Shown here: piece after piece, positions 31,614 to 41,506 of the stretch
Position numbering within the stretch: position 1 is the stretch's first letter
Layout of the letters: each line of letters opens with the position of its first letter
NCBI GenBank assembly: GCA_018257865.1
Contig: JAEUBA010000001.1
Coordinates: 1,116,001 to 1,180,000 of the forward strand
Length of the DNA: 64,000 nt
Direction of reading: 5' to 3'
DNA from: Stereocaulon alpinum
Lineage: Eukaryota > Ascomycota > Lecanoromycetes > Lecanorales > Stereocaulaceae
The notes under the pieces: model-generated
Seen by the model: only the letters and a program-made list of their open reading frames with translations
The model's database searches: none
Told to the model about the DNA's origin: nothing
Position numbers and translations under genes: made by a program

Positions 31614-33101
31614 ATGGAGTCAGAACAACTGCAATCAGTCCGCAGTGCTGCCGAGTACTCACATACGACGGTAAAGGAGTATCTTGAGAAGCCCAATGAC
31701 CGTGCTACACGATTGAGGGCACTGCGTGATGCGAAAAGGCTCGTCATTGAGCTTCAAGACGGGGATGATGCGTTGTTCACACAATTCGAAAATGTTGGTG
31801 AACGCTAAGAGGACGACTTGATAGCTGTATTTCTATGCTGAACGACACAGATTCTTACAGCGCATGCATTGCGGTTCATAATGGCTATCGGAGCTTTCGA
31901 AAGAATACCACAGGCCGGGAGTATCACCGCTACGCAATTGGCAGCAGATGTAAGCTCGGAGAGATCCTTGATTGGTATGGTTATCTCGAGATCTGCTTCG
32001 AACACTGCCTTTGTGGTCCGTATTTGGTTGACGTCTTGCCTTAGTCCGGGTCATGCGAATGCTTGTTGCGGTAGGAATCTTCGAGGAGGTCCAACAAGAT
32101 GAATATACGCATACACGGAACTCGAAGAGCTTTCTATTACCCGGTTATGGAGATATGTTTCAAGTGATGTAAGTCTTTCGAGCAGACACGTGCAGCAGTG
32201 CTTTCACTACATCGCAGTATACTTATACCTGACCAAACAACGTATTACCTCAGGGCGGATGGTGTACTCTACAGTTTCTCACGCTTGGCTGAGTATTTCG
32301 AATCCCACCCATTGGAATCTCCGTCATCGCCCACCCACAACCCTTTGTCGTGGGCTGTCAACATGGAGGGTCAAGATTGGGCGGCAATCACAGCACGGAC
32401 GCCAGAGAACCTTGAGAAATTCAACAGGGGTATGAACGTGAGCACGCCATAGATTCTGCACCAAAAAACAACGTGAGCCTGACACCGATACTTAGGCAAA
32501 ATGGGCTGCGTTTCCGGTGTTGGGGAGCTATCCATTTGACACCGAACTATCGTCTCTCTCCGCTGCAGCGGTTGAACAGGGCAGAGTCTTCATCGTCGAC
32601 ATAGGTGGAGGAAACGGTGGTGCCATGAAAGAAGTCCGTGAAGCTTTTCCAGCACTCAAAGGCAAGATGATCGTCCAAGATCTCGCGCGTGTAGTCGACA
32701 ATGTTCCGCCCGGCTCGCTACCGCCTGAACTGGACATTCACCACCAAGTCCATGATTTCTGGACCCCGCAGCCAATACGCAATGCTACAGTGTTCTACAT
32801 AAAGCGGGTCCTGCATGACTGGCCCGACGATCTTTGCAAGAAGCTGTTGAGGCATGTTGTCAATGCTATGGCGCCTGATTCGAGGCTGTTGATAGGCGAT
32901 ACAGTTATGCCGGACCGTGTCCAGAGAGAAGACCTCTATTGCTACTGGATGGATATGTCGATGTTGACGTTCGCAGGGAAGGAACGTAGTGAGGCTGATT
33001 GGCGGGGATTGTTCGAGTCGGTGGGTTTGGATCTAGTTAAGGTTTGGAAGGCGCCTGTGGGAACCTTCAACATGATGGAGGGACGATTGAAGAGTACTTG
33101 A
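31614..33101 (+). CDS. O-methyltransferase (class I SAM-dependent, plant/fungal family 2)
   Basis: Five exons are predicted: 31614-31793, 31851-31974, 32045-32168, 32254-32437 and 32496-33101, 405 residues. Introns 2-4 have good donors and clear branch sites; the first donor (GTTGGT) is weak and is chosen only for phase. The N-terminal dimerisation/winged-helix part reads ALRFIMAIGAFERIPQAGSI, then VRVMRMLVAVGIFEEV. The Rossmann core has the SAM loop VFIVDIGGGNGGAMKEV, an acidic strand end, and RVLHDWPDDLCKKLL with the general-base His expected of the family. Such enzymes methylate phenolic hydroxyls of secondary metabolites such as polyketides. No synthase or regulator lies nearby, so this is a stand-alone copy and its substrate is unknown. 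Confidence 0.88.
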
Positions 33102-33499
33102 GGCAGCTTTGAGTAATATGGGGTTTGAGACATTTCCAGCCTTTTTTTGTACTAACCTGCATAGGTTGCATGCTCAGAAGTGGAACGGAAATCGCGCATG
33201 GGCATGGCAGTCACTTGCTAACAGTGGCAGCACAAATTCCGCTTGGATTTCCAATATATCAGCCTGCAAATAGCCTCACGCTCTATCCTGCCACCGCCAC
33301 AAATGCCAACAAAACCACTCTCAAGCCGACCTCGTCCTCCTCCAAAGACTTTTCGACCACCACAAACATCCAGGTTTGACGTTTCGTGTCCACATCATGA
33401 TTGTTCCACAATCGTTCATCGTATACCCTACGCATTCATCCATCTCCCCACGTCCCCATCAACATCCTTCTCCAAAACCACGCACCATCAACCTCACAC
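33102..33499. other. Convergent intergenic region
   Basis: Between the O-methyltransferase and the coiled-coil family member on the other strand. Long open frames on the + strand across here and beyond come from C-rich composition and are not supported as genes. Confidence 0.5.
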
Positions 33500-34025
33500 T
33501 CACAAGCCGCCCCCATCCTCCCCACCCTCAACCCCCCTCTCAACCTCCTCGATCCTCGCCTCCACACCCTCTACTAAACACCATCAGCCCTTCCTCCTAC
33601 AAACCCATCCCACAGCGGCACTTACTCATCTCCCGCACCTCACTGACCCTCTGCACATGCCTCAAAACCGCCCCCTGCCTCTGCTCCAGCGTCCCTTGGT
33701 ATCTCGCAACAGCATTATCAATCACATCTCGTCTCCAGGCCCAAGTTTCTGGAGTGTCGATGTCTGGAAGATAGGTTCCATGAGTTAGTATTTCTGCTGT
33801 GAGGAGTTCTGTCTGGCGATGTATTTGAGTTAATTGGGTGAGACGGTGGTGGAGCACGAAGATTTCATGATGTAGATTGCTTTGCTGGTTTCGCAGGGTT
33901 TCGAGCCTTTTGTTAGGCGGCAGGGTGTGGGTTAGGCTCTGGTGGGCTGTTTGGAGGGTTGTGAGTGTTTCTTTGTTGGTGGTGAGGGGGCTTGAGGGGT
34001 TGGAGGTGCGGGGTGGGGTTGGCAT
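33500..34025 (-). CDS. Coiled-coil family, dispersed copy 6
   Basis: Exons 34025-33626 and 33573-33500 (52-nt intron, GTAAGT to TAG, phase 1) give 157 residues. It shares the design of the array at 13.5-17.3 kb. A short Pro/Ser/Thr N terminus is followed by helices (LETLRNQQSNLHHEIFVLHH and RQTELLTAEIL), then a long third helix ending GAVLRHVQRVSEVREM, at which exon 1 stops. Exon 2 starts IEGVEARIEEVERG, continuing the heptads, and ends Gly-rich. Function unknown. The coding strand is C-rich at the start and G-rich at the end. It is about 16 kb from the array, separated by conserved genes, in inverted orientation, which suggests an old dispersal. Confidence 0.65.
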
Positions 34026-34463
34026 CGTTGTGTTTGATTTGTGGTTCTGATGGTAGGGAGAGGAGATGTCACTGAGAGGAAAAGAGCCGGTTGAGGTCTT
34101 TCTGGGTGCCTTTTGTTCTTTCGTGGGGTGTTGATGTAACATAATCTGACTCACCCGTGCTATTCGTGTCATTGCTAGACACAATATGAGAATTGTATCA
34201 CATCTACTCACCACTACTACCCGGAGGGTTTCTCTCGTTATCACATCCATAGCTCATCGAGGCTGGTTTATTAACACGGGTCTGAGATTGGGCATCTTCA
34301 ATGGTGGCATGTGTGTTGTCGATGAGATGGGAAGGGAGAGATCTTCAATAAACGTACCAGGTTTATACTGGGTTCTTGGAGAGCGTATGTAGGTACATAC
34401 GATCGTGTGGGTTATGCTCGTGTTCTGTTTCTGTTATATTTCGCAATGAATAGCTGTTTTTTC

Positions 34464-34664
34464 TTATACGATATTGACAATGAATACCGTCCTGAACCCC
34501 ACCCCCTCCCTCCCCACCCCCCTCACTATCATCTCCCTAATCAACGCCTGCCCAAGAGCCGTATAAGGTTCACATCTCGCACACGGTGCTGGGAAATGCT
34601 GGATACCTTTCTTAGACACGAGGATGGCGTTGCTGGATTGGGCTGGATTGGGTGTGGGAGTCAT
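34464..34664 (-). CDS. Small ORF, 66 residues, uncertain
   Basis: An ATG-initiated frame encodes 66 residues, with a central stretch (VSKKGIQHFPAPCARCEPY and TALGQALIREMI) that looks protein-like and has a CxxC pair. There is no signal peptide, family or splice support. It lies in the upstream region of copy 6. It could be a real small gene, an exon of one, or chance. Confidence 0.2.
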   Translation of the reverse strand: MTPTPNPAQSSNAILVSKKGIQHFPAPCARCEPYTALGQALIREMIVRGVGREGVGFRTVFIVNIV

Positions 34665-34856
34665 GTGAAGGTGAAGAGGAAGAGGTAGGGGTAGGGGGGC
34701 AACATTTTCCTGTGGAGTTTGGCATTTGTGTTTGGGGCCGTACCGGACGGCACTGGGTGGTGTTGTGAGTGTGGATGTTGTGTTGGGGAAAGAGTTTAGC
34801 GTGTTATGGTGGTAATGTTGATGAGTGGTGCTGAGGACGTTGTGCGTTAGTAGAGG

Positions 34857-35236
34857 TCAAGAAAGGGCATTCTTGAGTGCTAGTGGATGTTGGTTAGGGG
34901 ATAATAGGTCGAGGGTTGCGTTTGTGTTCTTTTCTTTGACGAGAGCGCACTATTTGTTTTTAACGACTCACCAGGGCTTTCTTCTGCATTTGACGTTGGC
35001 CCTGTAGGCTTAGTGGGTTTCTTGCATTTCACGTGACTGTAGAAGCCACAACGTATGTTAGCTTCAGGCGATGAGCACACACATGAGGATTTGCAAGAAA
35101 AGTTGCAAGGGACCAAGTCGGGCTGGGAAGGCACGGACTCTTTTGGGAATGGTATAAGAGGTGTCGAAGCCGCATTTGGGAGACCCTGTTGTTGAGACAA
35201 GAATTGAGGATTCAAGCGATTAGAAGGTAGACGCAT
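34857..35236 (-). CDS. Cys-rich small protein candidate
   Basis: A frame from the ATG at 35236 runs to a consensus donor (GTGAGT at 34971). A 92-nt intron with a CTAAC branch site and TAG acceptor joins a short exon (34879-34857), giving 95 residues. The middle has a dense Cys cluster (CNFSCKSSCVC, then CGFYSHVKC). Upstream of the ATG the frame stays open for another 24 codons, encoding a hydrophobic, Cys-containing stretch (WVLALSIFAPLCPGCERCC) that looks like a signal peptide but has no ATG. An unseen upstream exon might supply one; if so this would be a small secreted Cys-rich protein. The promoter side overlaps that of the coiled-coil copy at 35373. The splice site supports a gene; the start is unresolved. 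Confidence 0.35.
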
Positions 35237-35372
35237 GGCACAACAACGCTCACAGCCTGGGCAAAGGGGCGCAAAAATGCTCAACGCTAGTACCCAACGG
35301 CTCCGCACATGAATACCTCTATATATCTGTGGTAACAGTCATAAAGTCCTTCATTCGCATCAACCCGACAGC

Positions 35373-35899
35373 ATGAATTCCACTTCCCACGAACCCAAGC
35401 GTATAAAGCTTACCACAAATATCGAGGACGCGGACAAAGCCTTGCTAGCCAACGCCGAAAACATTAAAAAACTCAGGAGCCTTGAAATGCAGCAAACAGA
35501 AATGGATAACCGACTCGGTACCATAGAATACAGATCCAGATGCCGAGCGCAAGAATATCATTTGATCCAAGAAGACATTGAAGATCTTCGAGACACGCGT
35601 CGATCGCGGCAGTGGAGAATACGGCAGATTGATATAGCCATTCGCCAAGGGCTGGCAAGACTTGTCAAATTAGAAGATAAGATGTTTCAAGATATGGAGA
35701 AAGTGAGAGATTTGCGTGAGAGGAGTAAGTTCCCATCTCGAGCGTTAGCGTTTATGTGAAGTTCAAGCTGACAAGGTCAGCTCGTAACCTCGAAGGTCCT
35801 ATCAAGGAGCTTAAGAGCTTGGTCCATGAGCCTAACGAATGGGTATGCACAGCGGAGGTCCAAGAGGACACGGCTGACAAGGAGACCTTGTTTCCCTGA
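35373..35899 (+). CDS. Coiled-coil family, dispersed copy 7
   Basis: Exons 35373-35724 and 35781-35899 (56-nt intron, GTAAGT to CAG, phase 1) give 156 residues. Helices run through most of the protein (ALLANAENIKKLRSLEM, IEYRSRCRAQEYHLIQEDIE and LARLVKLEDKMFQDMEKV). Exon 1 ends VRDLRER at the family junction, and exon 2 starts TRNLEGPIKELK, very like TRDYAARVKELE in copy 4. LEDKMF matches LEDEMF in copy 1. A TATATAT string about 50 bp upstream may be the TATA box. Function unknown. It is orientated away from the Cys-rich candidate on its left, about 130 bp from that gene's ATG. Confidence 0.7.
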
Positions 35900-36712
35900 A
35901 ACGTATCGGATGTTTGGATGACGACGATGGAAAGACGGAACAGGAGTAGCTTCTGGAGATGTGCCGATTGTCTTGCCGACTATTTCAGAGACGTGGGGGA
36001 CGTACACGTTGATGACATTGCTTGGATGACAGTATTCTAACCCAATGCTCCGTGGTCTTCTGTAATTATGAGAACGTGTTAGCTTGTCACAAGGACTACG
36101 CACACAACGAGATATAAGACCGCATCCACAACACAACATCGAACAACCAGACTGTCTTTGGGGATTGAGTAATAAGCTTATGGCCTTTTGTTTGGATCAA
36201 TCGTGTCAGGATCGAAGCTGTGAGACGCCTGTTCGTCGCTCGTAAGGCTTGTCTATCGGCCCGAATCATTACTCCTGGATGCCCTTTTATTCCATTGGTA
36301 CTGCTTCCCAGAAAGGGGTTTTGGCTGCGATACTACCCGCAACTGCAGTCTTTGCCCCGTTCACCACTCTTGAGACCTGCGTATCAGCATCCCAATCCTG
36401 GATACCACGTCCATTCGAGGAGGGTCATTACCTGAAATGCTGGTCGAGAGGGCTGAGAAATGGAACGATGGGATTGCGTTCTCCTGTGAATTCTGGACAG
36501 TACCTCACACGTAATTGATTGTTGACTATGTGCAGTGAGAGCATACCAAAGACGTCGGAGGAGCGGAAATGTCAGTGCGCGAAAGCAGATTGCTAGTGTA
36601 CAACTTCGTGCGCAAATGCTACCGAGTAAGAAGGCCACTCATTGCTTAGGTATCACAGCTTGTCTCTCCAAAAGCCATCCACACCGCATGCGGCTGTGCC
36701 TCCAGTCCACAT
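35900..36712. other. Intergenic region
   Basis: About 0.8 kb. Frames on both strands lack start codons or family content. It holds the 3' ends of the two flanking convergent genes. Nothing specific is seen. Confidence 0.45.
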
Positions 36713-37274
36713 CTACTTGCCGAACCCAAACCAGCTCGAGAGCCCACTCTTCGCCTCAGCCGTCTTCTTCTCCACAGTCTTATCAAATTTATCGATCGAG
36801 TCGTGTGTTTCTTTCTTGGCCTTATCGAATTGAGACGCGCTATCAGACTTGAGCTTGTCGAACTTGTTCTCGGCTTGGCCCATCTTTTGGGTGATAATCT
36901 TGTCAGCCTCATGCACCTCCTTGCGGGCGTAATTGATCTGGAAAACAGGTCTGATTTAGTGATGCAGAGAAGGTAATAAAAGAAGGTAGCCTACGGTGCT
37001 ATCAATCTTGGAGCCAGCTTTTTGCGCCCATTCTTCTCCTGCCTTCTTGGCTTCCTCTCCTGAGACCTTTTGCCCTTTCAGCGAGGCTTTGGCGCTGGCC
37101 ACGTCGTCTATATTCACGTATCAGTCGACTGACAAGGATAGACGGCCATCTGTATGACTGCTCACGTTCAATCTCCTTCTGGGCCACCTTGGGGTCTCCA
37201 CCGGCAGTGTAGAGGTAATAGCCTCCACCAGCTGCTGCGACACCAAGAATACCAATGACAGCACGTCGGGACAT
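36713..37274 (-). CDS. Calcofluor-white-hypersensitive-like helical protein
   Basis: Exons 37274-37166, 37107-36995 and 36937-36713 (introns 58 and 57 nt) give 148 residues. The N terminus (MSRRAVIGILGVAAAGGGYYLYTAGGDPKVAQ) fits the start of fungal proteins annotated as calcofluor white hypersensitive protein: a short hydrophobic segment followed by YYLYTAGGDPK. The rest is a Lys/Ala/Glu-rich amphipathic helix region (AQKAGSKIDST, DKFDKTVEKKTAEAK) like late-embryogenesis-type helices. It ends in the conserved aromatic tail SSWFGFGK. The hydrophobic start suggests a membrane anchor, probably mitochondrial or endomembrane. The molecular role is not established; the family name comes from a mutant with altered wall-dye sensitivity. 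Confidence 0.8.
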
Positions 37275-37687
37275 AGTGGTTGATGAATTGGTGGGATTGG
37301 GATGTGTGCTGTGTGGACTTGAGTGTCTATAAGATTGTTATGGACGGGTTGAAGGAGGCGTTGGTGGTTGTTGTGGTTCTGGAATCGGGAGAGCTTGGAA
37401 GTCGAATCCTTGGCGGGCGTATGACGTTCCCCCGCAATCATTTGACGCGCCTTTCCTGTTACTGTATGCTTCATCAGCCACACCCGACAGTCGCAACCAT
37501 TAAATTGCAGGTCCTTCCTTTTGAGGTAATTGTTGTCCATGAGGGGTGCTTCCCCTTGTTCAGGATCCTTAAAGGCGTTAAACATACACCTACAGCATCT
37601 ACACAGGCATGTACTACGGCACTCGACTCTTACTGGCAATGAGACGAGCATAATGATGAATCCTATGCTACGAGCATCTCCGCCGAA
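37275..37687. promoter_or_regulatory. Divergent promoter region
   Basis: The start codons of the calcofluor-hypersensitive-like gene (left, minus) and the DysF gene (right, plus) are 413 bp apart. Both promoters lie here; no individual element is clear. Confidence 0.45.
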
Positions 37688-39181
37688 ATGTCGCTATTTG
37701 GGATTGAACGGAGTCAGACCTTTACTGGAAACAACTACGACCATGCCATAAACCTTATCGATACTACCAAGCCCAGGGAGACAAGTCTGGAAAGGCGCTC
37801 ACAAGACTCTTCTGAGCCTGATCCTCGCAGATCTAACAGTGAACCACGTCTGAGCAAGCAATGGACCAAGACTGGCACGCTAAGGCAACAGCTCGCTCAG
37901 CGGAAGTATGCCAAGTATCAGGAAGACGTAACAGAGACTTCTGGGTCCGAAGAGGGCGGCAGGCGGCAAAACAATGAGCGCACTGGTCGACTGAGAGACA
38001 AGATTCCCTTCAAAGCCAGGAAGAAGGCAGCTAAGTCTACCGAAAAGGCTGACACTTTCATCGATGTCCTATATGAAAATCAGCGAGGCTCCTTCTTCTG
38101 TGGCATACCCCTCTATTCATCTAATTCCCTCTTAAACTTCGATCCAGCAGCATGGCAAACGGCCAACTTCCACGACAGCGCTGTCAATATCACCAATTTC
38201 CAATTGCCCGACCCCAGCTGGGCATGGGACTGGAAGACATGGTACGTGGATATGTCACACGACGTTGACGAGGAAGGTTGGGAATACTCTTTCAGCTTCA
38301 ACAACTACTATTCTTGGCATGGCAATCATCCTTGGTTCACGTCGTTCACCAGAAGAAGAAGGTGGTTGAGAAGAAGAGTGAGGATACGCCCTCACCTGGC
38401 AGATGGAAAAAGGCGTAGTATGAGCCAGGCCCACATGTTGACTGAGGATTACTTTACGATTCATGCCGCAAACAGGAGGCCTAGCCGCGAGTCCAGCGGA
38501 GACAGAACCACTACACATGGATCGAGCTATATGAACGGTTTAAAAGGTGGCAGCGAAGACGAAGAAGAGACAGGCGAGATCAATAATGTCGCGGCTCTTA
38601 TGGCAGCTTTGAAAAAGGCAAGGGTGGACAGGGAGAAGATAGCTGCGGTCACAGCCTTCTTGAATCAGGGAGGCGACGAGGTGTACTATCTTGCAGACAG
38701 TATGCCTACTATTATGGATGACTTCATCCACCAGACCTCTCGCCGTCAACTTCAAACATGTCTTCTTCAAGCATTGGATAAAGCGACCAGTAACCAGGGG
38801 CAGGCTGAGGCAAAAGGCAAGGGCAAAGTGGGCTCGGATCCTGAGATCGACGCAAGAACACGCATGATCGACAACCTCATAACAGCTGTTCACTCGGCCG
38901 GCGTGCATGTCAATGACATGGGTTACTGGAATGATCTGCGAGCAAGAGTCACAAGCAGTGAGACCGATCCTACCAACCAGACTGATGCCTTGGATGCAAC
39001 GGAGGGCGTCGAGATTACTGGCAACAAGCCTCATTCTCACAGTGGGGATGATGAACCCAGTGTTCGAGAGGAGATCAAAGGCATCCCCAAGGATGCACAT
39101 GTCTCTGAAGAGCCAAGAATAGCAATCCATACTCCGACGGATGAAGAAGCCCCACAGGAGAAAGGGAAGGGGAAAGCATAG
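37688..39181 (+). CDS. DysF (peroxin/ferlin) domain protein, Spo73/Mug65-like
   Basis: A single exon encodes 497 residues. The peroxin/dysferlin domain covers about residues 121-232: DTFIDVLYENQRGSFFCGIP, then the paired Trp motifs DPSWAWDWKTWYVDMS and DEEGWEYSFSFNNYYSWHG, then an Arg-rich end (RRRRWLRRRVRIRP). The N terminus is basic and disordered. The C-terminal half contains helices (AALMAALKKARVDREKIAAV) and an acidic Lys/Gly-rich tail. DysF domains occur in peroxins that shape the ER and peroxisomes and in the yeast sporulation protein Spo73 and fission-yeast Mug65, which act in prospore-membrane growth. With no transmembrane segment, this one fits the Spo73/Mug65 type. The exact function in this fungus is inferred. 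Confidence 0.82.
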   Translation: MSLFGIERSQTFTGNNYDHAINLIDTTKPRETSLERRSQDSSEPDPRRSNSEPRLSKQWTKTGTLRQQLAQRKYAKYQEDVTETSGSEEGGRRQNNERTGRLRDKIPFKARKKAAKSTEKADTFIDVLYENQRGSFFCGIPLYSSNSLLNFDPAAWQTANFHDSAVNITNFQLPDPSWAWDWKTWYVDMSHDVDEEGWEYSFSFNNYYSWHGNHPWFTSFTRRRRWLRRRVRIRPHLADGKRRSMSQAHMLTEDYFTIHAANRRPSRESSGDRTTTHGSSYMNGLKGGSEDEEETGEINNVAALMAALKKARVDREKIAAVTAFLNQGGDEVYYLADSMPTIMDDFIHQTSRRQLQTCLLQALDKATSNQGQAEAKGKGKVGSDPEIDARTRMIDNLITAVHSAGVHVNDMGYWNDLRARVTSSETDPTNQTDALDATEGVEITGNKPHSHSGDDEPSVREEIKGIPKDAHVSEEPRIAIHTPTDEEAPQEKGKGKA

Positions 39182-39601
39182 CGTCAAGTCTTGAGAAAGC
39201 GGGCATTGACTATCGTAGAATTAGCATGGAAGCGATCACTGGAGCATGGTCTGCTTTGTTGCTCTGCACAGCGTTGGAGTTATATTTGGGATGGAACGAC
39301 GAATACCCAGGGGTATCTTCCCTTGTCATATACTATTTATAGTTACTGTAATAATGTGTATCCCATTCTCATTGCAGCCCTATATCTCGCCTGACATTCT
39401 CGCATTGGTATTTCAACCCTTGCTGCATCGGGAATCTTTCCCGGCCAAGAGAGCCAGACAAGGTGTGGCGCAGGCAGAACAGTGGGGCCGAGCGGGCAGG
39501 CATCAAACCAATTGACAGTCAACGTTCTTTTTCCCTTATCTGTAACAGAGCTGTAGGTCCAATGAGCATACAGCTTCCTCAAGCACCCCTTACATGGCAT
39601 C
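39182..39601. other. Intergenic region
   Basis: About 420 bp between two genes on the same strand. It holds the DysF gene's 3' end and the promoter of the F-box-like gene. No gene is seen. Confidence 0.5.
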
Positions 39602-40898
39602 ATGGTCCTATTACTTGACTTGGAAGACGAGATTCCTGACCCACACGCCGATCCTAATGAACCTGCGGGGTTTGTCCTTCGAAAGCGTTATCGCAGTGAC
39701 TATGCCGACGGTGCAGTAACACCAAAGCATGTAAAAGGACCTGAAGATGCCAGCCCCATCCAGAGACCTAATCCAAACCTCAACGGCCTCTCTGCTGCTG
39801 TGGCTTGCTATCCGTAAGTCCCATCATATTCTCCTGCCCAATCTAGCCAAGATTTCTCGTTATAGCTAACTGACAAACCTATTATTCTCTAGCATCGTGA
39901 CGCAGATTACCCACAACATCGACCTAAACACGCTGCACAACCTCTCTCACACATGTCGCCAAATCCGGGCTAATCTCCTCCAATACCGCACTCTTCTCGT
40001 ACAAGCGACTCTTCGCTGCGAAAACGAAGTCCATACTGAACAACTAGCGGCACTGAAACCTGCCGGGCAAAAATGGCATATACTGGGCGAAGCAGGGCAT
40101 TTGGTTTCAGGGAAAGTGAGCACATGTGCGAGGGATCTTGTGGGCGAGTGCAGGAGATGTGGCACGGTTGTTTGTCGTGTGAGTAGCCATTCTCCTACTC
40201 CGTTCTACCGACTAATGTAAACCGCCGAATAGAACTGCACCCTCAAACCCCCCTCCACCTCGCACCTCCCCGCCCGCCACCGCCGTCTCTGCCCAACCTG
40301 CCTCGCCGCCCCGCTCTCAGCTCTCACCTCCAACAACTCCCCCACCCACACTCCCTGCACCTGCACCACAGAAGTCCACCTCTGCAACCAGTGCGGCCTC
40401 TCCCTAGCAACAGCAGACACTACCTACCGCCGCGTCTGGACCTGGCGCACCCGCTACTCGACCTACCTAGGCGGCCTAGGCACCGGCATCGGCGAAGGGC
40501 ACGAAGGCGTCAAATGCGCGCGCGGGGATAAATGCCTCGGCGCCAAAGACGTAGAAGTCGAATTTGAATGTTCTTCTTCGTCGAGCACGAGTGTGGCGAG
40601 TCATGGTAGTGAGAGTGAGAGTGGGGGGGAAGCTGGGACGCCGGCGGGGGAGAAGAAGAGCGAGGAGGATGCGGGGTATTGGAGGCAGGAGATTGAGGGG
40701 TTGGGCGGGATTGTGAAGAAGAAGTATAGGAAGAGGGAGAGAGTTGGGGGGACGGTTAGGGAGTGGGAGGATGAGAGGGAGGGGGCCGAGGTCCTGGGGA
40801 GGGAGAAGAAAGGGGTGGAGAGGAGTTGGTGTGGGTGGTGTGGGAGGGTTGTGAAGGGTGAAAAGGATTTGCAGGGGGAGGGTGCAGAGGAGGACTGA
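39602..40898 (+). CDS. F-box-like protein with Cys-rich zinc-binding-type region
   Basis: Exons 39602-39813, 39893-40178 and 40233-40898 give 387 residues (introns 79 and 54 nt, phase-consistent). Residues 60-115 form an F-box-like helical segment (ACYPIVTQITHNIDL, LHNLSHTCRQIRANLLQYR), the part that binds Skp1 in SCF ubiquitin ligases. After it come repeated Cys pairs (CARDLVGECRRCGTVVC, NCTLK, CPTCLA, CTCTTEVHLCNQCG, CARGDKCLG), consistent with several zinc-binding knuckles. The C terminus is acidic and basic low complexity and ends with another CxxC (SWCGWCGRVV). It is probably a substrate adaptor or zinc protein; the target is unknown. Exon 3 changes abruptly from C-rich to G-rich near 40590. 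Confidence 0.75.
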
Positions 40899-41506
40899 TA
40901 GGATGTCGAAAAGCACCACGTACCATCACGCTCGAGTCGGGCGTGCATCTGTCATATCCACTCTACTACTCACAAAACTTAATAATATCTGAAACAATCC
41001 GAGGATCCTCTTTTAGCATGTTGGAAGTAATATTTCCATATATATTAATACATAAAACTTTTCATCAAAAAAAATTCAGGAGCCGGTCCTCAGCACACAC
41101 AGAATCGAAGTGTCAAAAAAAACCAGAAAAGTGCCCAAATCTTTACCCACGGGAACGTCCTCCAAAGCTTCCCCCCTCCCCCCTTTCCCCCCCCAAAATA
41201 ACAACAGAAAACAAAAGAAAAGACAGAAAATAGAAACCAGACAACAGAAAACACAGTACATATGTCCAGGAGCCGAGATATACAATCCATTAGCGGCCAA
41301 TATCAGTATCCAAAAAGGAAAAAGGAAAAAGGAAACAAGAAGCCCACAAACCAACCCTGCGCTCAGCGCCCAAGAACAGCCCGCAACCGCGAAAAACAAA
41401 TAGCATCGAAACTACATAAGAAAACGGTATCCCACTCTGAACCAAGGTCGTCGAATCCAATCTGAACAGTGCTGAAGCAGCGGGCGCTGAAGGTTCCATG
41501 TGGAGC
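40899..41506. other. Convergent AT-rich intergenic region
   Basis: The region is 600 bp of A- and C-rich sequence between convergent stops. A minus-strand frame at 41399-41076 encodes only low-complexity hydrophobic sequence and is not supported. Confidence 0.5.

Noticed and set aside
31614..33101. O-methyltransferase as part of a secondary-metabolite cluster
   Set aside because: No polyketide or peptide synthase, cytochrome P450, transporter or cluster regulator lies near it in the window.
33243..33788. Plus-strand open frames rich in Pro/Ser/His
   Set aside because: They overlap copy 6 on the other strand and arise from its skewed composition; no ATG-based gene structure or family.
41076..41399. 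Minus-strand hydrophobic open frame resembling a membrane protein
   Set aside because: It is the complement of an A/C-rich 3' region, with low-complexity Phe/Leu/Cys content and no conserved pattern.
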